Shown here: positions 13,583-22,612 of the stretch, in pieces | How the letters are laid out: each line of letters opens with the position of its first letter | How positions within the stretch are numbered: the first letter of the stretch is position 1 | NCBI GenBank assembly: GCA_001953115.1 | Contig: LSSL01001065.1 | Location: forward strand, 3,825 to 36,606 | DNA from: Smittium mucronatum | Lineage: Eukaryota > Kickxellomycota > Harpellomycetes > Harpellales > Legeriomycetaceae | Reading direction: 5' to 3' | DNA length: 32,782 nt | The notes under the pieces: model-generated | The model's database searches: none | The model's input: the letters and a program-made list of their open reading frames with translations, nothing else | Told to the model about the DNA's origin: nothing | Position numbers and translations under genes: made by a program

Positions 13583-13886
13583 AGATTCTCCTTGAGAGCG
13601 GATAATTCAGAGAATTATTGGGTATATATTGAAGGTTATATCAAAACTAGACTTTTTTATACTGTGTAAACCATTGGATAAAAATGAATTTAATCACTAC
13701 ATTACCAATAAAAATAGAAAAAATATACTAACTGTAATAAAATTTCAACATTATTCCAATAGAAGGTATCTTTTGTAATTCTAATTCTATAATACCCAAT
13801 AAATTTACACTTTATCTAAGCCATATTCCCAAATTATGAAAGTAGTAAAAATTCAATAGGGAAGATTCCGCTCTCAAAGAGAATCT
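13583..13886. repeat. Inverted 20-mers flanking a 264-bp core
   Basis: Positions 13583-13602 and 13867-13886 are reverse complements with one mismatch in 20 (core TTGAGAGCGGA against TCCGCTCTCAA). A second, shorter inverted match around TATTGGGTAT lies just inside. The right 20-mer lies within the repeat copy at 13650-13890, so this may be a chance or secondary structure within that repeat family and not a separate element. Confidence 0.55.
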
Positions 13887-13890
13887 CCCA
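13650..13890 (+). repeat. Diverged dispersed repeat, copy 1
   Basis: This stretch is collinear with 16424-16714 at roughly 70-75% identity by hand alignment, with a few small gaps and one insertion of about 50 bp in the other copy. Shared landmarks in order are GTGTAARCCATTGG, AAAAATAYACTAAC, AATAGAARRTATC, TTCTATA, CAAATTATG, GTAAAAATT, TAGGGA and AATCTCCCA. The shared frame reads C-K-P-L near its start and N-R-x-Y further on in both copies, so the ancestor may have been coding. Both copies now carry stops and neither is functional. I did not recognise the family. Confidence 0.65.
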
Positions 13891-15376
13891 AATATATCCA
13901 CAGATGGAAATATATATTTTTTTATAAGCACTTGACTTATTCTGTACCCAAAAGTGTATTAAATTCCTATTTGTGTATAGTAACACTTATTATTCGCTCA
14001 TAATAAAAAAATTAATAGTTTAGGTTGATTATTAGCAAAATGTGTATTGTCTGAACAATGATTTCTATTTTGTACTACCAAAAATGAAAATTTAAAGAGA
14101 CAATATTTTTTGTTTTCCCATTTGGTAGGAATGATTATAGGGAGTTACATAAACTGATTGAGTAATAAAAATTGAAACAATCAAAGAAAAGTTAAATACT
14201 ATGGGAAAACTTTTGTAGATTTATTAATTTAAACCTTTTATTATTTTTATTGGATTATTAATAAAATAAAAACCTATTTAGCCAGTATTATAAACAGTGA
14301 TGAAATGTCCGACCTGGAAAGATATTCGAATTTAACTCTTTCCGGGTTTTTGGTAAAAATATGGAAAAAATTTTTCGGCCAGCAATGAAATTTAGTCACA
14401 GATTCTCTTGAAATTGTGTTAATTTTATTTGCTATCAAATAGAAAGCTTTAAATTTATCGATTGATAAATAATTTTATTTTTTAATCTTTAAGTGTCAGC
14501 ACTGAAAATTGGTAAGCTAAATTGCGACAAAATTTAAACCAATAGATATATAATTTCACTATAAGAATATTTGCAAACTATTATCCATTTTAACAAGTTG
14601 GAGAATAGTTTTCAAAAAAATGTAACCTATGAGTACTTGCAGTTCCCTGGGTTTTCAGGGATAAAGTGGAAATGATTAAACAAATTATTCTTTGGGTAAA
14701 TGTGGTGTTAATTACTTTTGGCTAAACTATCACTACTTCAATTATTTAAAATTCGCGTATGATTCATAATTATTAAATTATTTCAAATATTGTTAGTATT
14801 TATTATTCATCGGTTCAGAAATTTCATTTATGTTTTTATTAGATCATTTTTGCAATTCAGTGCTGAGAGAATTTTTTCGAATGAAATTTATTGGTATATT
14901 ACAAAACACTTGAAAGGGAAAATACACCACTTACAAATAAATAAAAACTGCACAAAACCACTTCTAGGGAATGAGGAACTAAATAAGAAATGCTTCTTTC
15001 GAAATAATTATTTTTTCCCTATTCTGTGCTTATTTGTTGCAGTGCAGATCATCATCGTCTTATAAAAACACTGATTATGAAATGATGACACAAAAACAAA
15101 GATACGACTTCTATAAAAATTATCCAATTATCATACAATATAATATTACTAGTGCATTTTTAATTCTGTAAGTAAATTAACCAATAGTGCAGTAGTAAAT
15201 GAGGCTCAAATATGTTATGGCTTGGATGGTTGTCAACCCACACATTCAAAAAGAGGACTAAGTATATGCGAGCATATTATGGTGATAGACATTATCCCAC
15301 CGCGCATTTCATCTGCCCGATCAAGTAATTATTTTAAATATTTAATTCTAATTACGAATAAAATATTTTTTAGCCC

Positions 15377-15553
15377 TTAACTCTTTCGCCGCCGGTGGGC
15401 CATTTCGCGCCATTTTCATGCCCACTATTTATGTTGCCTTGATTTCCATTCAAAAAATTAGTAATCTATTGGCCGAACTGTTGAAATTGGCTAATAAGTT
15501 TGAAAAATTTAGCAAATCAAAGTACTTAGCACACACGGAGACGAAAGAGTTAA
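15377..15553. mobile_element. piggyBac-like MITE with TTAA target sites
   Basis: A 169-bp body (15381-15549) sits between two TTAA tetranucleotides (15377-15380 and 15550-15553). Its ends are inverted: CTCTTTCG is exact at both ends, and over 14 bp (CTCTTTCGYCKCCG) 12 positions agree. The left end is strikingly GC-rich and CpG-rich for this window. A TTAA target with short terminal inverted repeats is the signature of the piggyBac superfamily. The body has no transposase frame, so this is a non-autonomous element. It could still be a chance palindrome, but the end identity together with TTAA makes that unlikely. Confidence 0.65.
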
Positions 15554-16423
15554 GTATACAAGCTATACCTATAGCTTGATTTTTTATTTTGAGTGGTCAA
15601 TAGTACATCACCGTATTAAATACCTTTTTGGCTTTCTAGTGGTTGTATCACAATAAATAAGTCGTTTGTAAGTAGCTTATAATGATAAGAAAAAAAAGTA
15701 GGGTATGACTCAACGTCAAGAAATAAAATTCTTTTAAGCAAAGAAGTTATAATACCATGTATTAGTTTTTTAAATTCCAGAATTCTAAAGTACTTAGATT
15801 TGTTAGAGCTTGAAAAAAACCACTTATAAATTTGATTTTTAACCAATTAATGTAAATCTGTATAGACCGAGAGTATATATGAAGTAATATTGGGTATAAA
15901 CAATGTCCAATTTAGTCTTTTGACCGTAAAGAGTTATATTGAATCTTGATTATTTCATTTAAAATTAGTTAACTCCAGAATGACTTTTATTTCCAAAATT
16001 AAATCGGTTTTAGGTACCTCCTTTAGATAAAGAGATTCCTGTACTGAATGAGCTAACGTAATCCTATTTTAGAGCAAAATTTATTTCTAAAAGATAGTAA
16101 AAAAAGCTATTGTAGGTATATTTATATATTATTTACTCGGATAAATTATTCTAAACAGAATTTAACCAATAGTTGATAATATAAATTAATGATATACAGT
16201 TTCTTTATGTAATGTATCATATCCAGCTGAAATTAGGCCCCACTATTAATAATTTTACTAAAATAGTGCGAGTGTCTAAATAAGCTGATACCAATCTAAA
16301 TAGATATACTAATTAGCAAGTATGTAAACAAAGTATATTTTCCGTAAAAAATTAATAAAGAGTTGACCAAAGTAGAAATCAGTTGTTAGTTGGGTCAATT
16401 AATATGACAGATTCTTATTAATG

Positions 16424-16714
16424 TCATATTTTTTTGTATGTGTAAGCCATTGGTTAAAATAAAATCAATCATAACTTATCTAATAAAAATATTAAAGCAT
16501 TTTTTTGATTATAGCATGATTTTAATGGAAGATGGCATAATGGAAAAAAATACTAACTCTGATAAATTTCCGAATTCTGCTAATAGAAAATATCATTTTT
16601 ATTTTCAGTTCTATATTATCCAATAATTTATGAGAAAATCCTATCAGCATTTTTACAAATTATGGAATTGGTAAAAATTTAGTAGGGATGTCATCTCTAA
16701 AACAAAATCTCCCA
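16424..16714 (+). repeat. Diverged dispersed repeat, copy 2
   Basis: This is the second copy of the sequence at 13650-13890, in the same orientation. It holds a 62-codon frame (16438-16626) beginning M-C-K-P-L, followed in an adjacent frame by a protein-like stretch that carries stops near 16631 and 16735. The segment absent from copy 1 is about 16495-16540. The appearance is of a broken coding sequence, such as a decayed retroelement gene, but no motif is diagnostic. Confidence 0.65.
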
Positions 16715-17172
16715 TACATTGATTTTATTAAAATATGAATTCCTAATTTGCCATGGCCGTTAATTCAACCAATGATAACTATGGTAAAAAAGAGTGTTCT
16801 CAGAAAGAATCTTACATAAAGAATAGTAAATTTGCCAAAAGTAATCTCCTAACTAGCATCAAAACTAAAATCACAAATTGATCTGTGGTTAAATAAAAAA
16901 AAGATGAAAAGAATCAATTTACATGGTCAAACGATAAAATATATTTAAAGCTACATGCACCAACTTAAAGCTATTCCGGTTCTATTATATTTCAATAAAT
17001 GAAAAGATAATTTTTGTATACAGGTTAGATATGGTAATTTTTTAAAATTTCAATCTTAACTAAAGTGTTTGCACCTTTAAATAATAATGAGAATGAGGTA
17101 TTTGGAGATCTTAAGCTTTGTAGAGGTAAATAATAAAATTTGGATGCTTTAAATTCTCAATAAGGGGATTAA

Positions 17173-17349
17173 AACAGAAATTCGATAAAGCATTTATCCA
17201 TATTCGATTTGAAAAAAATTATAAGGGCTTTGGACAATCTATCTTCTGCGACCCCAGCGATTCATGTTTTAAGTGATATGGTGCTTTATCTAATGAGATT
17301 CTCAGAGTTAGCTTTTCACCTCAACACCAATTTTAATGGAATTCCGTGA
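17173..17349 (+). other. Stop-free frame, possible coding relic
   Basis: A 58-codon open stretch whose translation looks protein-like (for example L-S-S-A-T-P-A-I-H-V-L followed by a hydrophobic helix-like run). It ends at a TGA just before a 13-base A run. Beyond the A run another frame opens from an ATG (M-G-A-R-A-I-G-V-L-P-I-D), which would fit a frameshift at the homopolymer. A chance open frame of this length is expected in this composition, so the relic idea is weak. Confidence 0.15.
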
Positions 17350-17591
17350 TACAAAAAAAAAAAAACCAACTTGAATGGGTGCCAGGGCTATAGGTGTGCT
17401 ACCAATTGACATACTGGACATTTCATATACTTTTTGGCCAATAATAAAAAAATAATATGAATTAACTTTTTTTATGGACAATGTTATAAAATACACAAAA
17501 TTCATTTGTTAACACCATCTTAATTATACAAAATGATAGGGAGAAAAAGTATACGAAATGGTAGTTTGCAAACAGTCATCGCACCACTTGA

Positions 17592-17882
17592 ATATTATTA
17601 GCAGTTGTGTCAAATGTTTCTGTACCACACATTTTAGCCAATATTGTTAAAAAATTTATCCAACTTCTAACGCGTAAGCTACATTCCCTATCCAAATCAG
17701 ATGCTATATGTAATATTTTCTATTCACATCCATATCCATTTCAGGTTGGGTGGATCACAAAAAAGATATCTATTTTTCGGAAAAATATATTCGCAAAAAT
17801 CCCCCTTATATTATTGGTATCAATACGAATTTATCCAGTAATAGTTGATTATTTTTACAAATGGGTAGCTATTATTATTTAA
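17592..17882 (+). other. Stop-free frame, possible coding relic
   Basis: A 97-codon open stretch without an ATG near its start. The translation includes H-P-Y-P-F-Q-V-G-W-I followed by hydrophobic sequence. No family is recognised. Together with the frame at 17173-17349 and the repeat fragment near 17970 it may belong to one decayed element, but this is speculative. Confidence 0.15.
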
Positions 17883-17969
17883 TACTTCGAGGGGTCAAGT
17901 GGAGTTAATCAACAAGTCAATCATGCGGGGTTATCCATTATATTCTAATAAAAAAATTTAGCCTAATAG

Positions 17970-18053
17970 CCGTTGGATAAAAATATAGACGAAATTTTCA
18001 ATCTATTTGCTAAAAGCTTAGTTTCCCCTCTATTACTTCCGGTATCTCCATGA
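17970..18053 (+). pseudogene. Probable third fragment of the PLDK-type coding relic
   Basis: Twenty-seven codons beginning P-L-D-K-N-I-D-E-I-F and ending at TGA. The start resembles the C-K-P-L-D-K-N reading of the repeat at 13650-13890. The codon before Pro is TAG where the other two copies have the Lys codons AAA and AAG, consistent with one mutated base. More protein-like residues follow the stop in the same frame, with further stops. A similar P-P-L-D-K-E-I reading occurs at about 16014-16060. I infer a decayed mobile-element protein, family unknown. Confidence 0.3.
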
Positions 18054-18755
18054 ATATTGGACACCCTAAAATGGCCATAACTGCACATTTTTGAATTAGA
18101 TTTACCCCATTAATAAAACATATCCAACTACCTTTCACCTTCTATATTAGGATATCTATTTATTACATAAATCTTTCACCTTCTCACGTACAAACGTATT
18201 AATCAAAGGCACTGGTTGTTTACATTATATGATATATCCAATTATATACCAATTTAATGATAGACATAATTTAACCCCTTCAAGTTGTAAGGGCTTTACC
18301 GAATAGTTTTGATTCAAGGTTAATCATGATATTTTTTGATTTTTATTATGCCTATAGAAAACGTTAGCAATAATATTTACGCTTTTGTCTATTTTTATTG
18401 GTAGAAAATTATTAGCATTTTTTTGTCTTTTAGCCTCAAAATACCTTCCAGGCTTTCTATTTTGGTAGTATGTATTCCCATAATTTGTATTCAAATATAT
18501 ATGGGTGTAATGCCAGTTAAATTCATCATTTGTGAATGGCTGTAAAGCATGTCACTATTATTTAATCAAACTGGTTTAGGCCTTAAATTTTTATAAAATA
18601 AGCACTGCGTATAAAATTTAAAACAATGATTTGTCAGATCTTATAATCAAAGGATAGGTGCAGCGAATGGATGGACGCCTTGGGAAATTATGCGCCTAAT
18701 TTTATTATTCTTATATAATGTGTAATAGGTGCAAAAAAATTTTCTGCTGAGCTTT

Positions 18756-19232
18756 TATATAAACCCAAACCTGTTAGGTCAAACGCTGGACATTCTGGCT
18801 TCGTAGCTCTTTAAATATCCCTCATTATATTATTTTACACCGAATCCCAACTTTCCTCTCTTTATCTGTCCCCCCAGTTTTCGTATAATTTCTGGCTTAT
18901 TATCAACTAACTTATAAGCATCTTATCCCTGTATACCTCCAAACCCCGGTTCCGCACTCTATACACATTATTTACTCCGTGTAATATTATCATATTCTTC
19001 CTATCTTCAATTCATCTGTTCCTCAGAACAATATATAGGATTACTTAAACACAATTCGATCTCAAGTTTATTCCAAAATTTCCAATATCATATTTTTAAC
19101 TGTATCCCTTTCCAAGTTTGATTCTTTCCATACACCCTTTCATTCCCCGATCATCCCTACATCATCTCGGAATCCTACATCTTTAATCTTAAACTTCTAA
19201 CCGACGCTTTCCTCTAAAAAAAACTCTTTGAA
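18756..19232 (+). promoter_or_regulatory. Pyrimidine-rich upstream region of the KH gene
   Basis: The strand upstream of the KH start is strongly C+T-biased from about 18830 to the ATG, with many CCT, TCC and CTT clusters and no long A runs, unlike the surrounding spacer. A TATATAAA lies at 18756-18763, about 470 bp before the ATG. If it is a TATA box, the 5' leader would be long or contain an intron; neither can be proven from sequence. Pyrimidine-rich promoters and leaders are common in well-expressed fungal genes. Confidence 0.4.
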
Positions 19233-20627
19233 ATGGATTTCTTGAAAAACGTCGACGAGGCTACCAACGATTTTAATTCTCAATTTCTTAATCATGAGTC
19301 CAAACTTCCCGAAACCGAAATATCTGTTGTAAGCTATGGCGCCTTTGAAAAAAAATCTTTTCCAAGAAATTCGGATTCTGAAGATTCCATGTCTACTTCA
19401 GCTCCCAGCAAGTCTCCCATGATAAGCCCGGAGATTGGTTCTGATTCTACCCAACTTACCCTTCGTGCTCTTGTCTCCACCAAGGAAGCTGGAATAATTA
19501 TTGGTAAGTCTGGGAAAAACGTTTCCGATCTTCGCGACTTGGCTCAGGTTAAGGCTGGTGTTTCCAAAGTTGTACCCGAGAATCACGATAGGGTTCTTTC
19601 CATATCTGGCTCAATAGATAACGTTGCACATGCCTATGAAATCGTCGCCCAGAATTTGTTTGATAATCCCCCTTCGAATTCAGCATCTAACTTCCAAAGC
19701 AGCAGCCCTGATTCTTTCAAAAAGAATTCTGTAGTTATTCGAATCTTAATTTCTCATAATTTAATGGGAACTATTATCGGAAAGCAAGGAGTCAAAATTA
19801 AGAATATACAAGATAACTCTGGTGCCCGCCTAATTGCTACAAAAGAAATGTTGCCCCAATCCACCGAACGTGTTGTTGAAATTCACGGCACCGTTGCTCA
19901 AATAAAGATTGCTATTTTCGAAATCGGAAAATGCTTGATCGAAGATAGTGAACGTGGTGTTGGTACTGTTCTTTATAATCCTTCCGCTAGAGTTCCCACA
20001 GTTTCTTCTCTTTCGAATCCCTATGTTAATAACCCTCGTGCTTCTGTTGATTTTTCTTCTGATTTTGATAATCAGAGCTCCAATAATTATAAGTACTTGA
20101 GAAATCGTGCATTCACAACATCTGTCCCAAACTACAATAACAACCAAGATAACATGATCTCATCCATGCCTAACCCCATTCAAGCTGACTTAACATTTGC
20201 CTACCAAAATAATAATATTCCTAACCTTAATAATAACAGATATTTACCTCCCCATTTGCAACAATTGGGACGCTTTCGTTCTCAGTCTGTTTCAAACAAT
20301 AATCAATACCAAAACAGAGCCGCTCCCGAAATATACACTCAAGAAATCTCCATTCCCGGAGATATGGTTGGTTGCATCATAGGAAAGGCAGGCTCCAGGA
20401 TAACTGAGATCCGTAGAATTAGTGGATCCAGAATTGAGATAGCTAAAGCCTCAGACCCTGACTCTGGTGAGCGTTTGTTCACCATTTCGGGGACCTCTGA
20501 GTCAAACGAAAAGGCCCTTTATCTTTTGTACGGACAACTTGAGGCCGAAAGAGAACGACGTTTGGCAAATGCTAGATTGGCTGCTAATCTTGAGTCTCTT
20601 GTTGATCTGACGCTTACCGAAAACTAA
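19233..20627 (+). CDS. Three-KH-domain RNA-binding protein (PBP2/HEK2/Rnc1-like)
   Basis: A 464-residue, intronless protein with three type I KH domains at about residues 73-142, 167-236 and 369-440. Each has an intact GxxG RNA-contact loop: GKSG (91-94), GKQG (183-186) and GKAG (384-387). Residues 1-70 are Ser-rich, and the 240-365 spacer is Asn/Ser/Tyr-rich and probably disordered. Three KH domains with a long gap before the last match fungal PBP2/HEK2 and S. pombe Rnc1, cytoplasmic poly(C)-binding-type proteins that control mRNA stability, localisation or translation; the exact orthologue cannot be fixed here. The start is the only sensible in-frame ATG, with A at -3 and G at +4. The DNA is the most GC-rich in the window (about 45% in a sampled line) and favours pyrimidine-ending and AAG codons, suggesting strong expression. 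Confidence 0.93.
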   Translation: MDFLKNVDEATNDFNSQFLNHESKLPETEISVVSYGAFEKKSFPRNSDSEDSMSTSAPSKSPMISPEIGSDSTQLTLRALVSTKEAGIIIGKSGKNVSDLRDLAQVKAGVSKVVPENHDRVLSISGSIDNVAHAYEIVAQNLFDNPPSNSASNFQSSSPDSFKKNSVVIRILISHNLMGTIIGKQGVKIKNIQDNSGARLIATKEMLPQSTERVVEIHGTVAQIKIAIFEIGKCLIEDSERGVGTVLYNPSARVPTVSSLSNPYVNNPRASVDFSSDFDNQSSNNYKYLRNRAFTTSVPNYNNNQDNMISSMPNPIQADLTFAYQNNNIPNLNNNRYLPPHLQQLGRFRSQSVSNNNQYQNRAAPEIYTQEISIPGDMVGCIIGKAGSRITEIRRISGSRIEIAKASDPDSGERLFTISGTSESNEKALYLLYGQLEAERERRLANARLAANLESLVDLTLTEN

Positions 20628-21748
20628 GGGATATGTTATTTACTATCTTAAATTCGCCTAATATGTTCCTTTCTTTATTCTGGCTTATCTATCTTTTAGT
20701 ATATCCTTGAATTCTTGTTTTTCTACACATTGTCTTCTATAAATATTTTCCTTCCTGTTCTTTCATCGTGATACCAAAATAATATTGTTAAAATGTTTTT
20801 TTTGTTTTTTTATATCCTTTTATTAATAGCTTCATCGCTTCTGGGGCTTTTTATATACGCTTTTTTATTCAGTCATGATTTTGCTTTTTGAAACCTTATT
20901 ATAATCTGTATTTTTTCTTGATTCCTCTTTTTTATATTGATGAAAATGCATTTGTATTCGTAAGAAGGCATGCAGATCATTTTACACCTTGTAAGATATT
21001 TTATTAGTTTTTTATATACCATCTAATACGTTATTTTGTATAGATAAGTTAATAAGCCTCAAAAAACGATGATGGTAAGTATCTGATGTGAATAACATGT
21101 ATGCAAATTCAATTTTGTTCAAGTAATATTTACAAGATCGTCTTGTATTAAATACCACCGAAAATAGCCTCATTTAAAATCGAACCCCTTAAAGCCAAAA
21201 TTTAAGCTTGGTGTCCTTTTATGATATTTTTTATTTTACTTTTCTTATCCGAATAATAAGCCCAAATTAACTGTAAAATTTAAGAGGGCAATAATAAGAA
21301 ATCGGGTTCATTTTTACACGCTTAACAATAGAAAGAATATATTTTAATTGACTAGAGCTTTCACTTTTCATGATTCAAAAAATCCACAGACTCTTTTTTA
21401 AAATTATACAAATTTATATTTGGTATCTATAAAAAACCCAAACGTTGCTTGAGATAAATTCTTACTATATCTAGAATTCGAATTTTATTTTTGCGCCATC
21501 TGCAATGAAAGGGTTTATTGATGAATATAATGCTAAAAATCAGAATTAAATTTAATTAAAGCAATAGAAGGATATATTTTTTATCACGGGCTTTTAATGT
21601 AAGATAATTTCGAGAAAAATTATACCAAAATAATATCAAAAAATGAAGAAAATAATAGAAAATAATGTTTTCCTAGTGAAATAAGTTTCACTGTCAAAAT
21701 ACGCTCTACTTACTAATGGGAATGAATTGCGATTTGAAAACAGAAAGA

Positions 21749-21761
21749 CCCCCCCCCCCCC
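21749..21761. repeat. Poly(C) run of 13
   Basis: Thirteen consecutive C residues in AT-rich spacer. With the G11 tract at 10684 it is one of two long G/C homopolymers in the window. It is slippage-prone, and its true length may be uncertain. Confidence 0.9.
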
Positions 21762-22126
21762 ATCTGACATTGCTTCAAGTAGGCTGTATGACTGAAGTTG
21801 CGTACAGTCATGAATATGACTAGTTATCAATGAAATAAAAGTGTACTGATATCGAAATATAGGTTAGATCTACACGGCCTTTCTACAAATGACCGCTATA
21901 TGCTGATATCACCCCAGCTATCGAACGCTGGACTTTGGCACAGGTAATATCTCAGATAATTCTAAGCAGTTCATTTACTGCTGTTTCAATCTTCCCTAGA
22001 GTCGTTGAAGTTCGAATCAACAGCTTTATCTCCATTATTCGCAGTTATAATAATATTGCAGTGCTTTATAAAGTTTTAGTGTAGTGTACTTTGAAAAGCA
22101 CGCTAGTTAAACCCATAAAACTACAG

Positions 22127-22429
22127 ATGGAATTTTACTCGGGAGATCTAATATCTACTCTATCTTACTTTACATTTAAGGATTTGGATTCTATTGGTTA
22201 TTCAATTCCAATTTTCGAATGAACATCCTATATATTAGCAAATTGGAGTACATAGAGCACTATTGGCGTTAAATGGATAAATGAATTCAATAGAAAGGAC
22301 TGGATCAATAACATATGTAATGTAATCACATTGGCACTAAATTTTATATCGTTGCTCAAATACAAAATAAGATTTGTAAATGAGTTTGAAGGTCATAAGC
22401 TTAGCCAATGGGGTTTAAACTTGTGTTGA
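22127..22429 (+). pseudogene. Broken frame upstream of the kinase gene, unknown origin
   Basis: From an ATG at 22127 one frame reads M-E-F-Y-S-G-D-L-I-S and continues for 100 codons, broken by TGA (22220) and TAG (22253) and ending at TGA (22427). The last 57 codons are uninterrupted. No domain is recognised. Chance frames of this size are expected at this composition, so this may be spacer. The alternative is a decayed short gene or element fragment about 180 bp before the kinase start. Confidence 0.15.
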
Positions 22430-22612
22430 ATCTGTTTTATTTTTGATTGTAATACAAATATGGTTTTAACATTATCATAATTTTAACGTTTTCTATAGAA
22501 ATTGTATAAACTATTTTACTTGCAGATTATATTATGATACCGTGATTATCTTTTGTCTCAATATTTTATATGCTTATATATAATCCATCATTCTCACACG
22601 ATTATATTCAAT

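Larger units (their letters stand above)
11700..18755. other. Gene-free zone of decayed repeats
   Basis: No intact gene is supported here. G+C rises to about 25-30% in sampled lines, compared with the desert to the left. The identifiable contents are an inverted-repeat pair, two or three diverged copies of one repeat, a piggyBac-like MITE and several open frames of 58-97 codons without recognisable domains. At this composition frames of that length are expected by chance, so none is called as a gene. The overall picture is a graveyard of mobile elements between the desert and the KH gene. Confidence 0.6.
20628..22612. other. Spacer between the KH gene and the kinase gene
   Basis: The first 330 bp after the KH stop are T-rich and probably contain its 3' UTR and polyadenylation region; no clear AATAAA was seen. 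The rest holds no supported gene. It includes a hairpin with 7-bp arms ATGACTG and CAGTCAT (21788-21811), a C13 tract and a broken protein-like frame at 22127-22429. The kinase promoter must lie towards the right end, but no specific element can be named. Confidence 0.6.

Noticed and set aside
15153..15380. 76-codon open frame ending exactly at the MITE's left TTAA
   Set aside because: The stop is formed by the pre-existing TTAA itself, so the MITE did not truncate it; chance frames of this length are expected and no domain is recognised.
16631..16735. TGA read as tryptophan (mitochondrial-type code), which would join protein-like frames
   Set aside because: The two real genes use TGG for Trp and the local frames also contain TAA and TAG; decay is a simpler explanation than a mitochondrial insertion.
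16660..16810. Resemblance to a Ty3/gypsy reverse transcriptase thumb or connection region
   Set aside because: Only a loose P-L-x-x-x-x-K spacing is shared, a stop must be ignored, and no YxDD or other RT motif is present nearby.
22004..22021. TTCGAAT sequence resembling a tRNA T-loop
   Set aside because: The 5-bp stem does not form around a 7-nt loop and no cloverleaf can be built around it.
22553..22612. An in-frame upstream extension of Fab1 starting at TTG
   Set aside because: TTG is not a normal start in a nuclear eukaryotic gene and the added residues show no family similarity; the ATG at 22613 has A at -3 and is followed by plausible Fab1 N-terminal sequence.
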